From: DASRDU01 sp035560235
GTDB lineage: Bacteria > Acidobacteriota > Blastocatellia > RBC074
NCBI GenBank assembly: GCA_035560235.1
Contig: DATMAG010000072.1
Coordinates: 1 to 26,861 of the forward strand
Direction: 5' to 3'
Length of the DNA: 26,861 nt
Position 1 is the stretch's first letter; each line of letters opens with the position of its first letter. Under the pieces are notes generated by a model. That model had not been told where the DNA came from, made no database searches, and saw nothing but the letters and a program-made list of their open reading frames with translations. Below are positions 1-7,151 of the stretch, in pieces. Made by a program: the position numbers and the translations under genes.

Positions 1-1
1 C

Positions 2-2083
2 ACGCAGGCGATTGCCGGATGGAACGGCCCCGGCCCGTTCAGGATCGTCAACAACTATCTGGAAGGCGCGGGTGAAAACGTGATGTTCGGCGGGGCCGAT
101 CCGAAGATTGCGAACCTCGTCCCGTCCGACATCGAGTTCCGCCAGAATTACTGCGTCAAACCGCTCGCGTGGAAATCCGATGATCCGGGCTATGCCGGAA
201 AAGCCTGGTCGGTGAAGAACATCTTCGAGCTGAAGAACGCGCAGCGGGTGCTGATTGACGGCAACATCTTCGAACATAACTGGGTGGATGCGCAGAACGG
301 TTATTCGATTCTCTTCACCGTGCGCAATCAGGAAGGCGGCGCGCCGTGGTCAGTCGTGCAGGACGTGACCTTCACCAACAACATCGTTCGCGGCGTGTCG
401 AGCGCGATCAATATGCTGGGTCGGGATTACAACTATCCGAGCGGGCAGCTGGCGCGCGTCAAAATCAGAAACAATCTCTTTGACCAGATCACCTGGGACA
501 CCTGGGGCGGGCGCGGACATTTTCTGCTCATCACCAACACGCAGGATGTGAAGGTTGAGAACAACACCGTGATGCAGAGCGGCAATCTTCTCACGGCCTA
601 CGGCGATCCGCTGACGACGGCGAACAAAGGATTCGTCTTTCAGAACAACATTGCGCCGCACAACAACTACGGCGTGATCGGTGACGGAACCTCGACCGGC
701 ATACCGACGCTCGGTGCGTTCTTCCCCGGCGCGACGTTTGCCGGAAACGTGCTGGCAGGCGGTCAGACACTGCTCTATCCGGCGGGCAATTACTTCCCCG
801 GCACACTCGACGAAATCGGGTTCACGGATCGCGGCAACGGCAATTACAGGCTTTCTGCCTCCAGTCCCTTCCGCAACCGTGGAACCAATGGCAGAGACCC
901 CGGCATTGATCCTGATGAACTGAATGCCGCGCAGCCCGGGGCGGTTCGACCAGTCGCGACTCCGACTCCGACGCCACCGGTACTCAGCAGCATGTCTTCG
1001 GCCAGCTTCAACGGCGCGGATGCGGTGACCAGGGGCAACTGGAAGACGGCTTACGGCAGTGAAGGCTACTACCTGCCCGGCGTGGCTTCGAACGATCCGA
1101 ATTATGCGACGATTCTGCCGCGCAGCGCGATGACGTGGACGTGGACAACGACGACGAGCGATGCGCGGGCGCTCAGAAAGCCTGCGGCCAGCGACAGCGC
1201 GGCGGCCTGCTGGTTTGCGGCCTCGGCTTTCACGATTGACGTCAACCTGGCTGACAGCGCGAGTCATCGCATCGCGCTTTACTTCCTCGACTGGGATCGG
1301 CAGGGACGCGGCCAGACAATCGAAGTCATGGATCCTGCCAGCGGAAGCGTGCTTGACTCACGCTCGCTGACCAGCTTCAGCGAGGGTCAGTATCTGAGCT
1401 GGACGCTGCGCGGGCAGGTGCGCTTCAGAATCACCTGCACGGCAGGGCCGAACGCAGTCGTCTCCGGTCTCTTTTTCGGCGGCGGCCTGGTGACTGCCGC
1501 AAAATTCATCCAGACCGATACGCGCACCCAGGGAAGCTGGAATGGTGTGTACGGCAGCCAGGGCTACCGGATCATCGGCGACAGCGCGAGCGATCCGGCA
1601 TACGCCAGAATCACAACGAGCGGCGCTCAGTCCTGGATCTGGCAGCAGTCGAGCAGCGATGCGCGGGCGCTGCCCGGGACGCAGTCCAATGGACGCATTG
1701 CCGCCTGCTGGTTTACGCCGAGCTCTTTTACGCTCGACGTGAACTTTACTGACGGAGCCACGCACCGGCTGTCGCTTTACTTTCTTGACTGGGACAGCGC
1801 GGGGCGATCGCAGAAGGTTGAAGTGCTGGACGCTGAAACCGGCGCAGTGCTGGACACGCGAACCGTGAGCAGCTTTGTCGGCGGGCAGTATCTGAGCTGG
1901 GATCTGAGCGGTTCGATCCGGTTCAGACTGACGAGACTCAGCGGGGCGAATGCGGTTGTGTCGGGCATCTTTTTCGGTGCGCCGGTCAGCAACAGTGCCA
2001 GCGTCATCACCTCGCGCGACGGCAGGGAACGGATCATCAGCCTCGCCCGCGCCTGGCGCAGCAGCACCAGAATGGTCAGATAA
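2..2083 (+). CDS. Secreted-type parallel beta-helix protein with two C-terminal beta-rich modules, 5'-truncated
   Basis: The reading frame is open from base 2, so the gene starts before the window; the GTG at 80 is only the first in-frame start codon, and the codons before it read as the same protein (TQAIAGWNGPGPFRIVNNYL). About 693 residues are visible. The first ~290 carry N-rich turns (VRNNLF, VENNTV, FQNNIAPHN) typical of right-handed parallel beta-helices such as polysaccharide lyases and C5-epimerases. A PTPTPP linker follows, then two homologous ~160-residue modules (about residues 309-467 and 475-633 counted from base 80). Both modules share GxWxxxYGSxGY, SDARAL, ACWF, LYFLDWD, GQYLSW and NAVVSGxFFG. 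I recall this module from Acidobacteria and Planctomycetes secreted proteins. The signal peptide would lie outside the window. The gene converges on the polysaccharide cluster. Its tail after the second module is short and basic. Substrate and catalytic activity cannot be assigned. Confidence 0.85.
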   Translation, partial: TQAIAGWNGPGPFRIVNNYLEGAGENVMFGGADPKIANLVPSDIEFRQNYCVKPLAWKSDDPGYAGKAWSVKNIFELKNAQRVLIDGNIFEHNWVDAQNGYSILFTVRNQEGGAPWSVVQDVTFTNNIVRGVSSAINMLGRDYNYPSGQLARVKIRNNLFDQITWDTWGGRGHFLLITNTQDVKVENNTVMQSGNLLTAYGDPLTTANKGFVFQNNIAPHNNYGVIGDGTSTGIPTLGAFFPGATFAGNVLAGGQTLLYPAGNYFPGTLDEIGFTDRGNGNYRLSASSPFRNRGTNGRDPGIDPDELNAAQPGAVRPVATPTPTPPVLSSMSSASFNGADAVTRGNWKTAYGSEGYYLPGVASNDPNYATILPRSAMTWTWTTTTSDARALRKPAASDSAAACWFAASAFTIDVNLADSASHRIALYFLDWDRQGRGQTIEVMDPASGSVLDSRSLTSFSEGQYLSWTLRGQVRFRITCTAGPNAVVSGLFFGGGLVTAAKFIQTDTRTQGSWNGVYGSQGYRIIGDSASDPAYARITTSGAQSWIWQQSSSDARALPGTQSNGRIAACWFTPSSFTLDVNFTDGATHRLSLYFLDWDSAGRSQKVEVLDAETGAVLDTRTVSSFVGGQYLSWDLSGSIRFRLTRLSGANAVVSGIFFGAPVSNSASVITSRDGRERIISLARAWRSSTRMVR

Positions 2084-2122
2084 CCTGAAGCCTGATTCGC
2101 TTCAGACCGGCCATAGTGCCAC

Positions 2123-2232
2123 GCACATTCACCCTTCTCCATTTTCAATTCTCCATTATTTGCAGCGGACGCTGCGCACAATTATCTCTGCAAAAGAAAT
2201 GGAGAATTGAAAGTTGAGAATGGTGAATGTGC
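2123..2232. repeat. Large imperfect inverted repeat between convergent genes (TCTCCATT/TTTGCAG element, copy 1)
   Basis: Arms at 2123-2165 and 2188-2232 are near-perfect reverse complements over about 43 nt, separated by about 22 nt. The left arm contains a repeated TTCTCCATT/CAATTCTCCATT motif and ends in ATTATTTGCAG; the right arm begins CTGCAAAAG and contains ATGGAGAATTG. A small palindrome (GCAGCG/CGCTGC) is nested at the tip, 2162-2175. It occupies most of the gap between the two convergent genes. It could fold as a strong hairpin and act as a bidirectional transcription end or RNA stabiliser, but no T-tract follows either arm. A second copy of the core lies at 14245-14346. Confidence 0.85.
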
Positions 2233-2249
2233 TGATTTCCACTGCCTTC

Positions 2250-3116
2250 TCACATCACTTTGTTCGCGGATGCAGCTTCCGGCACGGCGACGGGCGGAGC
2301 GCTGAAGGTCGGCAGATCGAGCGTTTCGGCGACTTCTTCGATCACTTCGCGGGTGATGATCTTCTGGCCTCCGGCAAAACCGAACAGCAGCGCGTTGTCG
2401 CACAGGTTATTGACGATGCGCGGAACCCCCTGTGACAGGCGCGTGATCGTTTCAATGGCGGCGCGGTCGAAGAGATTGACCTGAGTGGCCCCGGCAGTGC
2501 GCAGGCGGAAGCGAATGTATTTGCCGACTTCGTAACCGCTCAGCGGCCTGAGCGTGCAGCGCAGCGAGATGCGCTGCTTGAGCTGGCGCAGATTCGGCTG
2601 ATTGAGCGTCTGCTGCAGTTCGGGCTGCCCGCACAGAATGATCTGCAGGAGTTTCTCGGTGCCGGTTTCATAATTGAGCAGCAGCCTGATCTCTTCAAGC
2701 AGTTCCGGTGACAGGCCGTGCGCTTCATCCACAATCAGCGCCGTGCGCAGGCCGTGCGCGTGCCGGTTCTGCAGCAGTCGCCCCAGGACGGTCAGGATTG
2801 ATGATTTCGTCGTTGAATTCCCGGCATCAATGCCGAGGCCGCGAATCAGCTGATCGTAAAAATCCAGAATCGTCAGAAACGGATTGAAGATGTATACGGT
2901 CAGCACGTCACGGCCCGGATGCTGAATGGCTGAACGCAGCGTCGTCGTCTTGCCGGTGCCGGCCTCGCCCGTCACGACCACCAGCCCCTTCGTCTGACTG
3001 ATGCCGTAACGGATGTTGTAGAGCATCTCCAGATAACTTTCCGTGCGAAAGAGAAACTTCAGGTTCGGCGTCAGCCCGAACGGAATTTCCCGCAGTCCGT
3101 AAAATTCGGTGTACAT
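2250..3116 (-). CDS. ExeA/GspA-like AAA ATPase of the PEP-CTERM/exosortase-locus type
   Basis: This 288-residue protein has the ExeA/GspA opening (YGLREIPFGLTPNLKFLF, residues 6-23). Walker A is GEAGTGKTT at 50-58 and Walker B is LIVDEAH at 127-133. A sensor-1 stretch IILCGQPEL lies at 159-167, an arginine-rich QRISLR at 181-186, and a sensor-2-like GVPRIVNNLCDNAL at 230-243. The family includes ExeA of type II secretion and the ATPases of exosortase-linked polysaccharide loci (TIGR03015, from memory). No transmembrane segment or peptidoglycan-binding domain is visible, so it is likely cytoplasmic or membrane-associated through a partner. The pseudokinase gene ends 15 bases upstream, and a CCTCT block at 3124-3128 (AGAGG on the coding strand) fits as its ribosome binding site. 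It is the last gene of the minus-strand run. The substrate or motor role is unknown. Confidence 0.85.
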   Translation of the reverse strand: MYTEFYGLREIPFGLTPNLKFLFRTESYLEMLYNIRYGISQTKGLVVVTGEAGTGKTTTLRSAIQHPGRDVLTVYIFNPFLTILDFYDQLIRGLGIDAGNSTTKSSILTVLGRLLQNRHAHGLRTALIVDEAHGLSPELLEEIRLLLNYETGTEKLLQIILCGQPELQQTLNQPNLRQLKQRISLRCTLRPLSGYEVGKYIRFRLRTAGATQVNLFDRAAIETITRLSQGVPRIVNNLCDNALLFGFAGGQKIITREVIEEVAETLDLPTFSAPPVAVPEAASANKVM

Positions 3117-3131
3117 CGGCCAGCCTCTTTC

Positions 3132-4514
3132 TCAGTTGAGTTTCATCAGCCAGTCGTTCAGCACGCTTCGCAGATTTCTGACCATCTCGCCTGAACGCGG
3201 CAGCACGATCAGCAGCAGCACGACGATGCCCGTCGCAATCAGCATCATCACTTCCGGCATCCGCTCGCGCAGAGCCTGCATAAAGGTCAGCGGCTCAGGT
3301 TCAGACACCGCGCCCAGATGACGGTATGACTCAGGAACCGGCGCCGGGTGAGACCCTGAGACCGCAGGAGCAGGCACGGCTTCCGCTGCCTCAGCGCCCT
3401 TTTCAGCGCGCTCCGGATAAATCGGCAGCACTTCGCACCTGAAATGGCTCTGATCTTCTGACTCCTTCCCGGTCGGATCCGGCTCACTCTGTTGGTTTGC
3501 CGATGGCACAGCGACAGGTGCTGCCTGTCGCGCGCTGACGGATGCGGCGCTGTTCTCATTCACGCTGTGAACCGGTTCAGGCACAGCGCGCGGCACAGTT
3601 GTCGCAGCGTTCAGATCCTTCAGCCGCGCCTGGAAATCCGCGACCCGGCCCATCCGTTCGACCGGATCCTTGTCGAGCAGTTCCATCACCAGCCGCGCCA
3701 CCGCCTCAGGCACTTCGGGCAGGATGACGTGCGGATTGAGCGGACGGGTGAGCAGTTGTTTGCGCCGGATGTATTCGGCATCCTCAGAGTCGAACGGCAC
3801 ACGATCCGTCAGCATTTCATAGAGCAGCACGCCGAGCGCATACCAGTCAGCGGCTTTGCCGGTCTCACCATCATTCGTCTGCGGGCTGCGATAGGGCGCG
3901 CGACAGCTGCTGATGCGCTCCCGGTGCGCCCACGCCAGGTCTTCGGCATCCTCGATCCCGAAATCACTGACCAGCACCTGACCATCGGCATCGAGCAGAA
4001 CACTTTCCGGCTGCAGGCTGAGATGCAGCACCGAATGTTTGTGCGCGTACTCGATGGCCTGCGCGATCTGTCCGGCAATCAGGAGCGCGCGCGGCACGCT
4101 CAGCCAGCCGGTGCGTTCAAGCAGTTCACTGAGCGGCTCGCCTTCACGATGTTCGCAGACGCGAAAGTGAAGCCCGTCGTGCTGCTCCGCTTCCATCATG
4201 GCCGGAATGTTCCTGTGATGCAGCCGCGCGGCCACGCGCGCTTCCTGATAAAACAGCTCGACCTGCTCAGGATTGCCTGCCACAGTCTCATCAAGCACGT
4301 CGAGGCTGACCAGACAATCAAGCTCCTGATCGTGCGCCAGCAGCCGCCTGAAACGCGCTGTCCGGCTGACGGGCCGCACGATATTGAATCGTCCGGCCAG
4401 CAGTGTTGCCGCTTCGGCGAATTCCGCCGGATCTGACCGGCCATTCAGCCTGACTGCTTCAGCCTGCGCCGGAGCGATTTCGTATTCCTTTGCTGCTCTG
4501 ATTCCATTGCTCAT
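3132..4514 (-). CDS. Hanks-type Ser/Thr pseudokinase with C-terminal transmembrane anchor
   Basis: The start is set at the second Met (4514), preceded by GGGGA seven bases upstream; an ATG nine codons earlier lacks one. The product is 460 residues. Residues ~42-300 follow a protein-kinase fold: an alpha-C region FYQEARVAARLHHRNI with the Glu at 91, the catalytic-loop region HLSLQPES at 164-171, DFG at 184-186, and DWYALGVLLYEML from 223. The conserved chemistry is broken. The Gly-rich loop is absent, the VAIK Lys is replaced (VSLD, 69-72), HRD reads HLS, the loop Lys and Asn are Gln and Ser, and APE reads SPQ. Only DFG survives, so phosphotransfer looks unlikely. A ~120-residue Ala/Pro/Glu-rich linker leads to one membrane helix (about 421-439) and a short basic tail. 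It sits between algD and the ATPase gene, suggesting a membrane-tethered scaffold or regulator, which is an inference. Confidence 0.85.
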   Translation of the reverse strand: MSNGIRAAKEYEIAPAQAEAVRLNGRSDPAEFAEAATLLAGRFNIVRPVSRTARFRRLLAHDQELDCLVSLDVLDETVAGNPEQVELFYQEARVAARLHHRNIPAMMEAEQHDGLHFRVCEHREGEPLSELLERTGWLSVPRALLIAGQIAQAIEYAHKHSVLHLSLQPESVLLDADGQVLVSDFGIEDAEDLAWAHRERISSCRAPYRSPQTNDGETGKAADWYALGVLLYEMLTDRVPFDSEDAEYIRRKQLLTRPLNPHVILPEVPEAVARLVMELLDKDPVERMGRVADFQARLKDLNAATTVPRAVPEPVHSVNENSAASVSARQAAPVAVPSANQQSEPDPTGKESEDQSHFRCEVLPIYPERAEKGAEAAEAVPAPAVSGSHPAPVPESYRHLGAVSEPEPLTFMQALRERMPEVMMLIATGIVVLLLIVLPRSGEMVRNLRSVLNDWLMKLN

Positions 4515-4552
4515 AACTGTTTCCCCAACTGCCGGAAACACGCGCTCTGCCG

Positions 4553-5863
4553 TTACCAGCAGATGCCCTGATAACTGTCACTCTGACTTTTTCTTTCCAG
4601 CCGCACCAGATCAATGATCACGCGCCCCTGCCCGGCGTTTTCGATGATCCGGCTAAACTCCTCCTCGCGTTTGCCGACGATGATGATTTCCGAATTGCTG
4701 ATGACTTCGTCAGGATTCTCGCGCAGCAGCGAAGAGATGTGCGGAATTTCCTGTTCGATATACTGCCTGTTCGCCCCCACCAGACGCGCCAGTTGCACCT
4801 CGCGGTCGTAAATTGCCAGCTTCAGCCCCTTGCCGATCAGCGTTTCAATCAGCGTCACGAGCGGGCTTTCACGCAGATCATCAGTGCCTGACTTGAAACT
4901 CAGCCCCAGCACACCGACATTTTTGCGCCCGGTCGCCAGCACCATCTCAACCACGCGCTCGATCTGCTGCCGGTTGCTTTGCAGAATTGCACTCAGTACC
5001 GGAACTTCAACATCACGCTCCTTTGCGAGATAAGTGATCGCGCGCAGATCCTTCGGCAGACACGAACCACCGAAGGCAAAACCAGGCTTCAGGTAATATG
5101 GCGAGAGGTTCAGCTTTGTATCGCGGCAGAAGACTTCCATCACCTGATGGCTGTCAGCGCCGAGCGCCTTGCAGAGATTGCCGATTTCATTCGCAAACGT
5201 CACCTTCAGCGCGTGAAAGCAGTTGCACGCATACTTGACCATCTCGGCCTCGCGGCAGCCGATGGTGATGACCGGCGCATCCAGGTGCTGATACAACCGG
5301 CGCAGCGGCCCCGCCGCGTCTTCATCGTCTGCGCCGATCAAAGTAAACGGCGGATGATTGAAATCACTGAGCGAAGTTCCCTCGCGGAGAAATTCAGGAT
5401 TGATCGCCACGCCAAAATCGCGTCCGGCGCGTTTGCCTGAATAGACTTCAAGTGTGGGAATCACCACTTCAGCCATCGTGCCGGGCAGCATCGTGCTGCG
5501 CATTGCCACGATGTGATAGCGCGATTTCGCAGCCAGGGCCGTGCCGAGCTGCTGACAGACGCGCTTGATGTACGTCAGATCAAGACTGCCCTTCGGCTGT
5601 CCCGGCGTGCCGACGCAGACCAGCGAAACATCCGAGGCACTGATCGCTTCTTCAGCATTCGTCGTTGCACTCAGCCGCCGCTGTCTGACGCCGCTCTGGA
5701 TCAGTTCATTCAGCCCCGGTTCAATCACAGGGCTGCGCCCCTCGCTGACCATCTCAACCTTGAGCGGGCTGACATCCACGCCGATCACTTCATTGCCGCT
5801 GTCAGCAAAACACGCAGCTGAAACGCAGCCGACGTAACCAAGACCGAAGATGCTTAGTCTCAT
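4553..5863 (-). CDS. algD: GDP-mannose 6-dehydrogenase (AlgD type)
   Basis: The enzyme oxidises GDP-mannose to GDP-mannuronate with two NAD+ per turn, in the cytoplasm. The start is set at MRLSIFGLGYVG (5863) because that is where the Rossmann motif GxGYVG (7-12) belongs; about 39 in-frame upstream codons look unrelated. From this start the protein has 436 residues, which is as I recall the length of Pseudomonas AlgD. Other features are VGTP (84-87), NPEFLREG (155-162), VKYACN (209-214), the catalytic cysteine in GGSCLPKD (Cys268), and SFKSGTDDLRESP (322-334). The C-terminus ends GICW, as remembered for AlgD and not usual in UDP-glucose dehydrogenases. The match along the whole length therefore favours AlgD over Ugd or WecC. 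It is flanked by a GT4 and the pseudokinase, and points to mannuronate in the polymer. Confidence 0.9.
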   Translation of the reverse strand: MRLSIFGLGYVGCVSAACFADSGNEVIGVDVSPLKVEMVSEGRSPVIEPGLNELIQSGVRQRRLSATTNAEEAISASDVSLVCVGTPGQPKGSLDLTYIKRVCQQLGTALAAKSRYHIVAMRSTMLPGTMAEVVIPTLEVYSGKRAGRDFGVAINPEFLREGTSLSDFNHPPFTLIGADDEDAAGPLRRLYQHLDAPVITIGCREAEMVKYACNCFHALKVTFANEIGNLCKALGADSHQVMEVFCRDTKLNLSPYYLKPGFAFGGSCLPKDLRAITYLAKERDVEVPVLSAILQSNRQQIERVVEMVLATGRKNVGVLGLSFKSGTDDLRESPLVTLIETLIGKGLKLAIYDREVQLARLVGANRQYIEQEIPHISSLLRENPDEVISNSEIIIVGKREEEFSRIIENAGQGRVIIDLVRLERKSQSDSYQGICW

Positions 5864-5891
5864 ATCAAATCTCAGAGTTCGGATTTCCGGC

Positions 5892-7151
5892 TTATGCGCC
5901 GCGCATTGCTCCGGCAGACCACTCGAAGCCTTCCGGCTGCATTGCGCGCTGGCGCACTGTTCGTTCGCAGATTCGCGCAAAGCTCGCCGCCGCGCTCTCC
6001 CAGCTGAAATTCTCGCTTACCGTCGCGCGAGCCTGCCCGCCCAGACTGAGCGCCAGCCGCTGATCGGTCAGCACCCGAATGACCGCGTGAGCAAACGCTT
6101 CGGGTTCATCCGCAATCAGCAGGTCAGTGCCGTCGCGCACCGGCAGCCCTTCAGCGCCAATCGAAGTCGAAATCACCGGCTTGCCCATCGCCATCGCCTC
6201 AAAAATCTTGAGACGCGTCCCGCCGCCGATTCGCAGCGGCACGATGTAAGCCGCCGCGCGATCAATGTGCGGGCGCACATCATCCACGCGACCCGTGATG
6301 AAGATCGGCAGATAGCGTTTCGACAGCTCCATCAGGCGCGGCGAGGGATTGCGTCCCACTACCGTCAGCACGACTCCGGGCAGCACCTGCGCGATGCGCG
6401 GCAGAATCTGTTCGGCAAAGTAAACAATGGCGTCTTCGTTCGGCATCCAGTCCATCGAACCGGTGAAGACCAGGCGCAGCGGATCGGAGCAGCCCCGCGC
6501 AGGTCTGAAATATTCAGTGTCAACGCCGGTCGGCACGTCATAAACTTCGCTCAGACCGAAGGCCTGGCGCATCAGATCGCGGTCAGTGCGTGAGACTGCG
6601 ACGACTGCATCGAAGCGGCGGCACGCGGCCCGCTCATATCGCAGCATTCGTCGCCACTGCTGATGAAAATGGATTTTGCGCGGCAGGCTCCGCGCTGTTT
6701 CATAAAGCCGCTGCCAGATCAGCGATTCAAAGTTGTGCTGAAAGAGAACCGTCGCGCACTGACGCTCTTCCGGCAGGTTGACGCTCGGGGTCAGAAAATC
6801 GCAGACCAGCAGATCATAATGCCCTTCGCGCAGTTCGCGCCGGATGGCCTGCGGCATCACCGATGAACGATATTTCTGCACCGCATACGGCAGCGACGAA
6901 GCCTGATTCAGCAGCAGATCGCGATAAAACCGCGCGCTGCCTTTCGGCGTTTCGCGCCACGGAACGGCGATCAGTCTGTGGCAGTATTCATCGGCCAGAT
7001 GATGGTTCTCAGCCGGTTCGGCCTCGTCAACCAGAGAGAGATACGTAATCGCGTGCTCGCGCCGCAGTGCCTTCAGCATCTGATACGTGCGAATCCTGCC
7101 GCCCTTGTCCACCGGATGCAGCAGTTCGGTTTTGAGCCACAGAATCTTCAA
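5892..7151 (-). CDS. GT4-family glycosyltransferase (exosortase-locus Stp1-like)
   Basis: This 419-residue protein begins MKILWLKTELLHPVDKGGRI with an N-terminal glycine-rich acceptor-side motif (DKGGRIRTY, 15-23). Its C-terminal donor half carries FTGSMDWMPNEDAI (229-242), GGGTRLKIFEAMAMGKPVIS (309-328) and GAEGL (332-336), typical of GT-B family 4 enzymes. The FTGSMDW/PNxDA pattern recalls the sugar transferase family seen in PEP-CTERM/EpsH loci (TIGR03087, from memory). The initiation codon is TTG at 7151, backed by a strong GAGGAGGG block at 7160-7167 eight bases away. The TTG overlaps the asnB stop codon (TTGA), which indicates translational coupling. The donor could be GDP-mannuronate made by the adjacent AlgD or another nucleotide sugar; the sequence alone does not say. 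Confidence 0.88.
   Translation of the reverse strand: MKILWLKTELLHPVDKGGRIRTYQMLKALRREHAITYLSLVDEAEPAENHHLADEYCHRLIAVPWRETPKGSARFYRDLLLNQASSLPYAVQKYRSSVMPQAIRRELREGHYDLLVCDFLTPSVNLPEERQCATVLFQHNFESLIWQRLYETARSLPRKIHFHQQWRRMLRYERAACRRFDAVVAVSRTDRDLMRQAFGLSEVYDVPTGVDTEYFRPARGCSDPLRLVFTGSMDWMPNEDAIVYFAEQILPRIAQVLPGVVLTVVGRNPSPRLMELSKRYLPIFITGRVDDVRPHIDRAAAYIVPLRIGGGTRLKIFEAMAMGKPVISTSIGAEGLPVRDGTDLLIADEPEAFAHAVIRVLTDQRLALSLGGQARATVSENFSWESAAASFARICERTVRQRAMQPEGFEWSAGAMRGA

Noticed and set aside
1777..2181. Minus-strand reading frame with a hydrophobic stretch opposite the 3' end of the beta-helix gene
   Set aside because: It starts in the hairpin repeat, has no family resemblance, and lies opposite two well-conserved modules.
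3492..4436. Long plus-strand open frame opposite the pseudokinase
   Set aside because: The minus-strand kinase motifs are convincing; the plus-strand protein is a His/Arg-rich antisense shadow typical of GC-rich genes.
4553..5863. UDP-glucose 6-dehydrogenase (Ugd) as the annotation
   Set aside because: The general fold fits, but the 436-residue length and GICW terminus match AlgD better.
5850..6593. Plus-strand frame opposite algD and the GT4 gene
   Set aside because: It spans the junction of two well-supported minus-strand genes and has no recognisable domain.
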